NCBI GenBank assembly: GCA_021794095.1
Contig: JAJYRN010000021.1
Location: forward strand, 1-46,264
Length of the DNA: 46,264 nucleotides
Source: Acidobacteriota bacterium
GTDB taxonomy: Bacteria; Acidobacteriota; Holophagae; Holophagales; Holophagaceae
Direction of reading: 5' to 3'
A program made the translations under genes and the position numbers. The notes beneath the pieces are model-generated. The model did no database searches and was not told the DNA's origin. It worked only from the letters and a program-made list of their open reading frames with translations. Position 1 is the stretch's first letter. Every line of letters starts with the position of its first letter. Positions 17,971 through 25,612 of this stretch are shown piece by piece.

Positions 17971-20099
17971 ACCGCCTCCTGGACCGCCAGTTGCAGCAGT
18001 TCGGCGGGATCGAGGATCAGCACCACCCCGCCATCCCCCATGATGGACGCGCCGCTGATGCCCGGCAGGCTGGCCAGGTACGGCGCCAGGGGCTTGATGA
18101 CGATCTCCTGGCGGCGGACGAAATCATCCACGATGATGCCCATCCGGCGCCCCCCCGAGGAGACCACGACGACCGGCAGGCCATCCTCGCCGCCCGTGTC
18201 CGGACTCCCGTTCGCCGTGCGCAGGAGCGAGCGGAGGCTCGACACGCCCAGCACCTCGCCCCGCAGGTCAATGGCCTGGCGGCGGGTGAGATGGGACACG
18301 CGGTCCGCAGGCACGATGAGGGTTTCCTCCACCGCCGTGCCGGGCAGGGCGAAGACCTGGCCACCGCTGCGGACGAGAAGGGCCTCGATGATCGCCAGGG
18401 TCAGGGGCAGCTTGATGGTGAAGATGGAGCCCTTGCCCACCGCCGTCCGGACGCTGACGCGCCCATTCAGCTTGCGGACATTGGACCGCACCACATCCAT
18501 GCCCACGCCGCGTCCCGAGATGTCCGTCACAGTGGCGGCCGTGCTGAATCCCGGCAGGAAGATCAGATCCACCGCCTCGTCATCGGACAGCTGGTCGGCC
18601 CGGTCCGGCGTAAGGAGCCCCTTCTCCACGGCCTTGGCGCGGATGATCTGCGGATCAATCCCCTTGCCGTCGTCTTCGATCTCGACGATGACGCTGTCGC
18701 CCTCATGCCGGGCGCGGAGCGTGACGGTCCCTACTTCGGGCTTGCCGGCCCGGGCCCGCACGTCCGGCATCTCGATGCCATGGTCCGCACTGTTGCGGAT
18801 GAGGTGGATCATCGGATCGCCCAGCTCCTCGATGATGCTCTTGTCAATCTCGGTATCCTCGCCGGTCACCTGGAGGTCAATCTTCTTCCCGCTGGCCTTG
18901 GAGAGATCCCGGACCATGCGGGGGAACTTCGAGAACACGGTCTTCACCGGCACCATCCGGATGCCCAGCACCGAGGCCTGGATCTCCTTGCTGACGTGGT
19001 CGAGGTAGACCGAGGCGTGGGCCAGCTCCTTGGCCACGCCCGCGGCCTCCTGGCCATTGACCATGGGCGTGAGGCGCTCAACGAGATGGCTGATCATGGT
19101 CTTGCTGATGATCAGCTCGGCCACGATGTTCATGAACTGCTCGAGCTTGGCCTGGCTCACCCGGATGGTGTCGGTGGCGCTCTTGTCGTCCGAGGCCCTG
19201 CGTCCGGTCTTCCGGCGGTCATCAGGGGGCGCAGCGGCCGGTTCCCCGGCCGGCCCAGGGGCAGCAGCCACGGGCGCCTCCGCGGGGACGGCCCCGAGGC
19301 CCAGGGGATGGTAGGTGAACCGAGCCTTGGCAATCCCGCCGAAGACTTTCTGGACTTCCTCCATGGGCTCCGAGGTCTCGATGACCAGGACCAGATCCAG
19401 ATGGAACTGGCGGGGTTCGAAGCTGTCGAGGTCCACCAGCGGTTCCTGGGGGACGGCCTGGCTGTAGAGCAGGCGCCCGATCAGATCCACCATCTGCAGG
19501 ATGGAGAAGGGATTGAACGGGGTTCCGTAGATGGCGGAATCCAACTGCACGCGCACGCCCAGGACGGTCTTGCCGGCCTTCAAGGCTGATTCGGCTGCCT
19601 GGCGTCCCGCGGCATCCAGCGGCCCCATGGCTTCCGGAACCTTCAGGTCGCCGGTGGTGGCGGCGGCCGGGGCAGCCACGCCCGTGGGCCCACTCCGACG
19701 GAGGATTTCCAGGTTCCGAATGAGTTCGCTGACATCCGGATCCGCAGGCTCCCCCTGTTTCCGCACCTGGATCCGGACATCCTCCACGAGAACCTTCAGC
19801 AGATCCTCCATCTCGAAGAGGAGATCCATCACGCGGTCGCTGACGTCCATGCGGGCTTTGCGGAGGTCGTCCAGAACGTTTTCGCCGATGTGGGCGAGCG
19901 ATTGCACCTTCTGGAGCCCCAGGAAGCCTGCGGCGCCCTTGATGGTGTGCACGCTGCGGAAGATGGCGTTGAGGATCTCCAGATCACCCGGCGACTCTTC
20001 CAGGATCAGGAAGTTGGCTTCGATCTGCTCGAAATGCTCCTGCGCCTCGACGAGGAAATCCTCGTAGAAGCTGGGATCGTCGAGGGCGAAATCGTTCAT
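17967..20099 (-). CDS. cheA: Chemotaxis histidine kinase CheA
   Basis: 710 residues. The P1 phosphotransfer domain has the phospho-accepting His51 in HTIKGAAGFLG. A P2-like alpha/beta region spans about 175-270, followed by a Pro/Ala linker. Dimerisation (P3) begins near RVSQAKLEQFMN. The ATPase P4 domain shows the N box (HLIRNSADHGIE), DDGKGID, and GRGVGMDVV. A CheW-like P5 domain closes the protein. It phosphorylates CheY in response to receptors. GGAGG lies six bases before the ATG, and the gene overlaps its upstream triple-CheW neighbour by four bases. Confidence 0.96.
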   Translation of the reverse strand: MNDFALDDPSFYEDFLVEAQEHFEQIEANFLILEESPGDLEILNAIFRSVHTIKGAAGFLGLQKVQSLAHIGENVLDDLRKARMDVSDRVMDLLFEMEDLLKVLVEDVRIQVRKQGEPADPDVSELIRNLEILRRSGPTGVAAPAAATTGDLKVPEAMGPLDAAGRQAAESALKAGKTVLGVRVQLDSAIYGTPFNPFSILQMVDLIGRLLYSQAVPQEPLVDLDSFEPRQFHLDLVLVIETSEPMEEVQKVFGGIAKARFTYHPLGLGAVPAEAPVAAAPGPAGEPAAAPPDDRRKTGRRASDDKSATDTIRVSQAKLEQFMNIVAELIISKTMISHLVERLTPMVNGQEAAGVAKELAHASVYLDHVSKEIQASVLGIRMVPVKTVFSKFPRMVRDLSKASGKKIDLQVTGEDTEIDKSIIEELGDPMIHLIRNSADHGIEMPDVRARAGKPEVGTVTLRARHEGDSVIVEIEDDGKGIDPQIIRAKAVEKGLLTPDRADQLSDDEAVDLIFLPGFSTAATVTDISGRGVGMDVVRSNVRKLNGRVSVRTAVGKGSIFTIKLPLTLAIIEALLVRSGGQVFALPGTAVEETLIVPADRVSHLTRRQAIDLRGEVLGVSSLRSLLRTANGSPDTGGEDGLPVVVVSSGGRRMGIIVDDFVRRQEIVIKPLAPYLASLPGISGASIMGDGGVVLILDPAELLQLAVQEAV

Positions 20100-21631
20100 C
20101 GCGCACCTCCACGGCCCTCGGCGCCTGCGGACTTGTGCCCCTGGAGGCCCTGCAGTTGGTGGACCTCGGTGTCCGTGAGGAGCTGCTGGATCTGGAGCAG
20201 GAAGATCATGCCATGGTCCATCCGGGCCACCTTCTCGATGTAGCGATTGGCACCCACAGCGGTGACAGTCGGAGGCGGGCCGAACCGGTCGAGCTCGACT
20301 GGCCGGACTTCTTCCACGGCGTCCACCACCAGCCCCGTGAACACGCCGCCGATGGCCGTGATGAGGATCCGGGATACGGAGGTGGCCTCCACCCGCTCCA
20401 GTCCGAACCGGGTGCGGAGGTCCACCACGGGCATGACCTCCCCGCGCAGGTTGATGACGCCATCCACGAACTGGGGCGCCCGGGGAACCGGGGTGATCTG
20501 GCCCACCATGATGATTTCGCGCACTTCGTGCAGGCGCAGTCCGTAGTTCTCCGGGCCCAGGCGGAAGACCACCAGTTCCAGGGACGGGATCGTGTCCTGG
20601 ATGCGGGTATCGGTGAGGCCCAGCCCCTGGCCCATGGCAGCGATCTTCTCCTGGTCATCGCCGGTGATGATTTTCAGGACGTTGATGAGGCTGACCATGC
20701 GGCCGGGCAGGAGCAGGATGCCTTCCAGGTGCTCCCGTTCCAGGTCAGAAAGGGTCTGCGGCGGCGGGAGGATCTGCTCATCCTCCACGCGGAGGATCTC
20801 CTGGATCTCATCCACCACAACGCCGATTTTGGCGGCCCCGAAGGACAACAGCACCACCATCTCCGGCCGCCGTTCCGAGGTGCCCTGCTCGATGGCGAGG
20901 ATCTCGGCCAGGTCCACCAGGGGCAGAACCTGGTCCCGGAGGCAGATCACCCCCAGCACGTACTCCGGCGCGTCTGGCACCTTGGTGATGGAGGGCAGCT
21001 CGATGATCTCCTCCACTTGACGGAGGGCGATTCCGAAGGACTCGGCGCCCATGCGGAAGGTGACGTAGGGTGTGCCATCTTCCTCGATGTCTGCCGTATC
21101 CTCCTCGCTGCTGCCGAAGGCCGCCGTCATGCTGAGATCATCGAGTTGGACGCGCTGGCTCAGCTCCCGGCTGTCCAGCAGTTTCTCGAGGTGGATGAGG
21201 GTGATGAGGCGGGTTCCGACGGTGACCATGCCCGCCAGATACTCGGCCCGGATCCCAGCCACCAGCGCCGGAGTCTCCCGGATCCGGTGATCCTCCAGCT
21301 TGACCACCTCCGCCACGGAATCCACCTGGAGCCCCGTGGGGCCACTGGCCAGGCGCAGGACGATGATCCGCGTCCGGCTGGTGGCTTCCTTGGGAGCCAG
21401 ATGGAAGCGGATCCGGCTGTCCATGACCGGAATGATCAGGCCCCGCAGGTTGATCACGCCCAGAATGAAACTGGGGCTGCCGGGCACAGGGGTGATGTCG
21501 GTCCGGTGGGTGATCTCCTGGACCCGGTCAATGTCCAGCCCGAACTCGACCCCATCCAGGGTGAAGGTCACCAGCTGGCCCGAGGGCACCAGCTCGCTGG
21601 CCAGACGTTCCTGGGTGGTTTCCGCGGACAT
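20096..21631 (-). CDS. Triple CheW-domain scaffold protein
   Basis: 511 residues made of three tandem CheW domains (about 17-160, 187-330 and 350-490). Each has its own F-x(5)-G-x-x-x-x-V-x-E-I strand and the G-V-I/C-x-L-R-x-x-x-x-P-V/L-V/M-D core: GVINLRGLIIPVMD, GVICLRDQVLPLVD, GVINLRGEVMPVVD. CheW links receptors to CheA, so a three-domain form could bridge several partners in the array. Single-domain CheW is the norm. It lies between the CheZ-like gene (three-base gap) and cheA (four-base overlap). Confidence 0.92.
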   Translation of the reverse strand: MSAETTQERLASELVPSGQLVTFTLDGVEFGLDIDRVQEITHRTDITPVPGSPSFILGVINLRGLIIPVMDSRIRFHLAPKEATSRTRIIVLRLASGPTGLQVDSVAEVVKLEDHRIRETPALVAGIRAEYLAGMVTVGTRLITLIHLEKLLDSRELSQRVQLDDLSMTAAFGSSEEDTADIEEDGTPYVTFRMGAESFGIALRQVEEIIELPSITKVPDAPEYVLGVICLRDQVLPLVDLAEILAIEQGTSERRPEMVVLLSFGAAKIGVVVDEIQEILRVEDEQILPPPQTLSDLEREHLEGILLLPGRMVSLINVLKIITGDDQEKIAAMGQGLGLTDTRIQDTIPSLELVVFRLGPENYGLRLHEVREIIMVGQITPVPRAPQFVDGVINLRGEVMPVVDLRTRFGLERVEATSVSRILITAIGGVFTGLVVDAVEEVRPVELDRFGPPPTVTAVGANRYIEKVARMDHGMIFLLQIQQLLTDTEVHQLQGLQGHKSAGAEGRGGAR

Positions 21632-21634
21632 GGA

Positions 21635-22213
21635 TCAGCCCTTCTTCTTGGATTTGAAGGCTTCCACCACGGCATCGGCGTGGGCCTTGTTCTCATCAGG
21701 GGTGGTGCCGGTCTGGGCGATGGTGTGGCTGATGGAGGGGCGCTCGGCTTCGCTCTTCAAGCCCGTGCCCAGCAGGTCCACGATGTAGTCGTGAATCTGG
21801 CGCAGGTGATGGACGATGCGCTCCAGCTTCTGCCGGGTGATGTCCTGGAACTGCATCAGGTCCATGGCCTCGAAGACCTTGTCCTGGATCTCTTTGCCGG
21901 CGCTCATGACTTCGTGGATGGCCTGCTGCACACCGGGGGCCTGGGCGCCTTCGTGGCGCATCATGTCGGTGATCAGCTTCTGCTGCCTGGCCACCAGCTG
22001 GCCGATCATGTCCAACTGATCCATGACTTTGTTGGATTCCCGCTCCGTGACGGCGGTCACCGTATCCAGTTCGGCAATCACATGGCCACTGGCATCCTGG
22101 CCCACGCTTCCCCCGCCGGCCGAGGCCGCGGGCGGAACCGCTGGAGGGGGTTCGGGCTTCTTGGATCCCTTCCCGCCGCCGGCGAGCAGGGCATCAATTT
22201 CGGACTGGTCCAT
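21635..22213 (-). CDS. cheZ: CheZ-like CheY-phosphatase with a FliM-type N-terminal peptide
   Basis: 192 residues. The protein opens MDQSEIDALL, the motif with which FliM binds phosphorylated CheY, followed by a flexible Pro/Gly/Ala linker (14-42). Two long helices (about 45-150) follow, with FQDITRQKLERI holding D124 and Q128 in the D-x-x-x-Q spacing of CheZ. It therefore probably docks CheY-P through its N-terminus and dephosphorylates it. Classical CheZ instead binds CheY with a C-terminal peptide, and here the C-terminus is only a basic KSKKKG tail. It lies directly after cheY (nine-base gap). Confidence 0.8.
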   Translation of the reverse strand: MDQSEIDALLAGGGKGSKKPEPPPAVPPAASAGGGSVGQDASGHVIAELDTVTAVTERESNKVMDQLDMIGQLVARQQKLITDMMRHEGAQAPGVQQAIHEVMSAGKEIQDKVFEAMDLMQFQDITRQKLERIVHHLRQIHDYIVDLLGTGLKSEAERPSISHTIAQTGTTPDENKAHADAVVEAFKSKKKG

Positions 22214-22222
22214 GGCTGCTCC

Positions 22223-22579
22223 CTACCCGAGGAGGGACTCGATCTTTTCCTTGAGGGTCTCCGGGGTGAACGGCTTCACCACGTAGTTGTTCACGCCCGC
22301 CTGGAGGGCCTCCACAATGTCCTCCTTGGCGGCGTTGGTAGTCACCATGAGGATGGGGATGGCGGGGTTCTGGCCGCGCACGGTCTTGACGAACTCGAGC
22401 CCGTCCATTTCCGGCATGTTCCAGTCGGTGATGATCATCTCGACACCGCCCTGCCCCAGTTTTTCGAGGCCGGATTTGCCGTTTTCACCCTCGACCACGT
22501 CGGTGTAGCCGATGCGCGACAGGGTGTTGATGATGATGCGCCGCATCGTCGAGGAATCATCCACGATGAGGATCTTCAC
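22223..22579 (-). CDS. cheY: CheY-type response regulator
   Basis: A 118-residue stand-alone receiver. The acidic pocket is D7/D8, the phospho-acceptor is D52 (ITDWNMPEMDG), the switch Thr is T80, the aromatic switch residue is Y99 and the conserved Lys is K102 in VVKPF. Without an output domain, it should diffuse to the flagellar motor or another effector after phosphorylation by CheA. It is the second gene of the operon, 34 bases after the PilZ gene. Confidence 0.95.
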   Translation of the reverse strand: MKILIVDDSSTMRRIIINTLSRIGYTDVVEGENGKSGLEKLGQGGVEMIITDWNMPEMDGLEFVKTVRGQNPAIPILMVTTNAAKEDIVEALQAGVNNYVVKPFTPETLKEKIESLLG

Positions 22580-22613
22580 GGGGGCCTCCTGGGCGGAAAG
22601 GGAATCGGGCGGG

Positions 22614-23006
22614 CTATTGGGGGGAGGACGGCGAGGCCGCCACGAACTTCATCAAGGCTGCCAGATCATCGGGGTACACGTTCTGGAACTTGATCCCCAG
22701 CTCGAATCCCCCCTCATCCAGCTGCTCGATGCGGACCACGGTGCCCAGGGCCACCAGCGGGCGGCCTTCGGTGTCCTGCACGGGACCGAAATGGTTCTGG
22801 TAGCGCCCCCACCCGGGGACGCGGATCTCAAGCTTGAGCAGGGTGCCCAGGGCATAGGAACGGGGCGATTCCAGCAGGAGCCCGCCGACGGACACATCCC
22901 GGTAGCTGCTCTGGGCAGGCTCCTCGCCCTTGTGGAAGCTGAGCTCCTGGAAGCTGACGGAAGCCTCCAGGGGGATCCTGCGGTACTGTCGTCGTTCCTG
23001 GGACAT
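22614..23006 (-). CDS. PilZ-domain c-di-GMP-binding protein
   Basis: 130 residues from the ATG at 23006, which has GAGG nine bases upstream; longer in-frame starts lack a usable site. Both c-di-GMP contacts are present: R-x-x-x-R in ERRQYRR (R5 and R9) and D37-x-S39-x-x-G42 in DVSVGG. The remaining beta-barrel ends with FELGIKFQNV. It leads the chemosensory operon, suggesting that c-di-GMP level and motility signalling are linked. The binding residues are seen; the target is unknown. Confidence 0.88.
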   Translation of the reverse strand: MSQERRQYRRIPLEASVSFQELSFHKGEEPAQSSYRDVSVGGLLLESPRSYALGTLLKLEIRVPGWGRYQNHFGPVQDTEGRPLVALGTVVRIEQLDEGGFELGIKFQNVYPDDLAALMKFVAASPSSPQ

Positions 23007-23167
23007 GCGGGGCATCCTCAAGGGGGGGCATCGGAACCGGACGCCTTCGACTTGAATCCTGAACGTCCCCCCCTCCGAGCCCCGGCTCATCCGGCCCATC
23101 CGGGGACCGGGCCTGGGCTAGAATTGCCAGTGCGCGTCCCCCCGCCAAGGCGCATCCCGGAGGTTTC

Positions 23168-23710
23168 ATGCCCGCTGCTTCAGGCCCCTGCCCGATGGAC
23201 CCCGGCCAAATGGAGGTGGCCCTCGACCGCCTGGCCCACGAGCTGGCGGCCCAGCTCCAGGCTGGAGAGGAAGTCGTGATGCTGGGCATCCGGTCCCGGG
23301 GCCTGCCCCTGGCCGAGCGCCTGGCCGTCCTGGCCCAGGAGGCCACGGGCTCCCCGGTGCCTGTGGGGGCCCTGGACATCACCCTGTACCGGGATGATTT
23401 GACGGAGATGGTGGGCAGCCCCATCGTGCGGCCCACGGAGATCCCCTTCACGCTGAAAGACCGGACGGTGGTCCTGGTGGACGATGTGCTCTACACCGGC
23501 CGCACGGTGCGGGCGGCCCTGGATGCCCTGCTGGATCACGGCCGGCCCAAACGGGTGCTTCTCATGGTGCTGGCGGATCGCGGCGGCCGGGAACTGCCCA
23601 TCCAGGCGGATTTCGCAGGCATCCGCATCGAGGTACCCCAGGGCCAGCGGGTGGCCGTCCGGGTCAAGGAGATTGACGGCGTGGATGGCGTGACCGTGGA
23701 GGCCTGCTGA
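23168..23710 (+). CDS. pyrR: PyrR bifunctional pyrimidine regulator / uracil phosphoribosyltransferase
   Basis: 180 residues. The PRPP-binding loop [13 protein letters not shown] is at 101-113, and [10 protein letters not shown] and GIRSRG are PyrR signatures. PyrR proteins bind pyr mRNA leaders when UMP is high and attenuate transcription; they also show weak uracil phosphoribosyltransferase activity. GGAGG precedes the ATG by five bases. A TAGAAT hexamer near 23119 is a possible -10 in the 161-base gap facing the PilZ gene. I could not define a clear antiterminator/terminator pair in the short leader. The stop overlaps pyrB (TGATG). Confidence 0.93.
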   Translation: MPAASGPCPMDPGQMEVALDRLAHELAAQLQAGEEVVMLGIRSRGLPLAERLAVLAQEATGSPVPVGALDITLYRDDLTEMVGSPIVRPTEIPFTLKDRTVVLVDDVLYTGRTVRAALDALLDHGRPKRVLLMVLADRGGRELPIQADFAGIRIEVPQGQRVAVRVKEIDGVDGVTVEAC

Positions 23711-24669
23711 TGACCACGGCGCGCTACACCTTCCCCCACAAGCACCTGCTGGGGATCGAGCCCCTCTCCGCCCAGGACATCACCGCCCTCCTGGATCAGG
23801 CCCAGGCCTTCGAAGAGGTCTGCGAGCGGCCCGATATCAAGATCGTCCCCGCGCTGCGCAAGAAGCTGGTGGTGAACCTCTTCTTCGAGAACAGCACCCG
23901 CACCCGCAACAGCTTCGAGATCGCCGAGAAGCGCCTGTCCGCCGAGATCATCAACTTCGACGCCGACACCAGCAGCCTCAACAAGGGCGAAACCCTTGTG
24001 GACACGGCCCTGAACCTGGAGGCCATGCACCCCGATCTGATCGTCATGCGCCACAGCGCCCCCGGGGCCCATGCCCTCCTGGCCCGGCACATGAAGGCCA
24101 GCATCGTGAACGCCGGCGACGGCGCCCACGAGCATCCCACCCAGGCCCTCCTGGACGCCTACACCCTGCGCAAGAAGCTCGGGCAGTTGCAAGGCCTGCG
24201 GGTCGCCATCGTGGGCGATATCCGCAACAGCCGCGTGGTGCGCAGCAACCTCTGGCTCCTCACGAAGATGGGTGCCAAGGTCACCCTGGTGGGACCGCCA
24301 ACCCTGGTGCCCCGGGAGATGCAGGCCACCTGGCCCACCATGGATATCAGCTACGACCTGGATGCCGTCCTTCCCCAGCAGGATGTGGTGATGATGCTCC
24401 GGGCCCAGTTCGAGCGGGGCACCGGCGCCTACATCCCCGGCCAGGGCGAGTACAGCCGCTACTACCAGCTCAACCGCGAGCGGATGGCCCGCGCCCGGAA
24501 GGATGTGGTGGTGCTGCACCCCGGCCCCATCAACCGGGGCCTGGAGATCACCTCCGAGGTGGCCGACGGCCCCAACAACCTGATTCTCGACCAGGTGACG
24601 AACGGGGTTCCCGTCCGCATGGCGGTCCTCTACCTCCTGTCCCATCCCCATGGGGAGCAGGTCCCCTGA
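23710..24669 (+). CDS. pyrB: Aspartate carbamoyltransferase catalytic chain
   Basis: 319 residues. It condenses carbamoyl phosphate and aspartate in de novo pyrimidine synthesis. The carbamoyl-phosphate site [10 protein letters not shown] (S62-R66), the [10 protein letters not shown] motif and the aspartate-site HPGPINRG and late TNGVPVRMA are all present. Length is normal and no regulatory pyrI is attached. It overlaps pyrR by one base and the following ORF6N gene by one base, so all are probably translated together. Confidence 0.96.
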   Translation: MTTARYTFPHKHLLGIEPLSAQDITALLDQAQAFEEVCERPDIKIVPALRKKLVVNLFFENSTRTRNSFEIAEKRLSAEIINFDADTSSLNKGETLVDTALNLEAMHPDLIVMRHSAPGAHALLARHMKASIVNAGDGAHEHPTQALLDAYTLRKKLGQLQGLRVAIVGDIRNSRVVRSNLWLLTKMGAKVTLVGPPTLVPREMQATWPTMDISYDLDAVLPQQDVVMMLRAQFERGTGAYIPGQGEYSRYYQLNRERMARARKDVVVLHPGPINRGLEITSEVADGPNNLILDQVTNGVPVRMAVLYLLSHPHGEQVP

Positions 24670-25163
24670 TGCCGGTGCCGGTCGAGATCCTCTCCCGCCT
24701 GCTCTGGATCCGCGAGGCCGCGGTCCTCCCGGACGCGGCCCTGGCGGATCAGCTTGGCCTCGATCCCAAGGCCCTGGCCGCCCTGGTACAGGCCCATCCG
24801 GAGCGATTCCCCGAAGCCCTGGTCTTCCACCTCACCGCCGAGGAACGCCAGAAGATCCCGGAAGCCCCCGTGCTGGCGTTCACGGAATCCGGCGCCGCCC
24901 TCCTGGCGGGCTTGGTGCCCGGCCAGGAGCCTGCCCTGCTCCGCCTCCTGCCTGCCTTCGCGGAGGCCCGCCACCTGCTCACGGCCCAGGCCGAGCTCTC
25001 GATGCGCATGACCGCCCTCGAACAGAAACTGGAGACGCTGACCCGGATCCTCCAGGGCGAGGAGGAGGGCGCGGCCCCGGACCATCCCATCGGTTTCGTC
25101 ATCGAGGCGGATCTGCCCCACGGCCTGAAGGCCCGCGACCGGGCCGGCAAGGGCCGCCCATGA
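24669..25163 (+). CDS. ORF6N-domain-like protein in the pyr operon
   Basis: 164 residues. The first 80 follow the ORF6N pattern: an opening I-R-x-x-x-V-L-x-D-x-x-L-A-x-x-x-G, then HPERFPEALVFHLTAEER, then the LAFTESGAALLAGL stretch. A Leu-rich helix (about 105-130) follows, with a charged tail. ORF6N domains are typical of phage antirepressors and putative DNA-binding proteins. Here the gene is locked between pyrB (TGATG) and a small membrane protein (ATGA). Whether it regulates the operon is unknown. Confidence 0.7.
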   Translation: MPVPVEILSRLLWIREAAVLPDAALADQLGLDPKALAALVQAHPERFPEALVFHLTAEERQKIPEAPVLAFTESGAALLAGLVPGQEPALLRLLPAFAEARHLLTAQAELSMRMTALEQKLETLTRILQGEEEGAAPDHPIGFVIEADLPHGLKARDRAGKGRP

Positions 25164-25450
25164 CCGTGGCCGAGGATGAACAGCTCGCGCGGGACCTGGA
25201 GACCCTGATGGCCGCGAAGACGCGGGCCCAGCAGCTCTCCTGGGCCTGGTTCGCCCTGGCCTTGGGGATGTTCCTGCTGGCCTTCCGCTGGCATCATCCC
25301 GGCCTCCTGATCGCCGAGATCGCCCTCATGGTTCTCGGCCTCTGGCAGGGTGGCCGGGCCCACCTCCGCGCCGACGCCCTGAGGGGCCAGGCCATGGAGA
25401 AGATTCTCGCCGAGTCGCTGCGCCGGGGAGCCCGGGATGTCACGCCCTGA
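25160..25450 (+). CDS. Small two-helix membrane protein
   Basis: 96 residues from the ATG at 25160, which overlaps the upstream stop as ATGA. Polar termini flank two hydrophobic helices (about 29-47 and 50-68: WAWFALALGMFLLAF, LIAEIALMVLGLW). No family is recognised. It is the last gene of the pyrR-pyrB unit, before an inverted repeat. Confidence 0.7.
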   Translation: MTVAEDEQLARDLETLMAAKTRAQQLSWAWFALALGMFLLAFRWHHPGLLIAEIALMVLGLWQGGRAHLRADALRGQAMEKILAESLRRGARDVTP

Positions 25451-25492
25451 CCGAGGCTCCTTATACCCATTGGCAATCAAAACAAAAGATTC

Positions 25493-25575
25493 ACCACGAA
25501 GACAGGAAGACCTCGAAGCCAGAACATAGAAATAGAATTCATGGCTTTTCTTCGTGGTCTTTTCGTCTTCGTGGT
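25493..25575. repeat. 26-bp inverted repeat of the ACCACGAAGAC type
   Basis: The left arm (25493-25518) and the complement of the right arm (25550-25575) match at 22 of 26 positions, sharing ACCACGAAGAC, AAGACC and CGAAG. The 31-base loop is AT-rich. It lies between the convergent pyr operon and the XRE-PAS gene and may act as a two-way terminator. Short elements of this composition recur in intergenic gaps of several genomes, so it may also be a non-autonomous repeat. Confidence 0.75.
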
Positions 25576-25612
25576 TCAAAGGCCTTACTGACTCATTGAA
25601 GGCAACTCGGCA

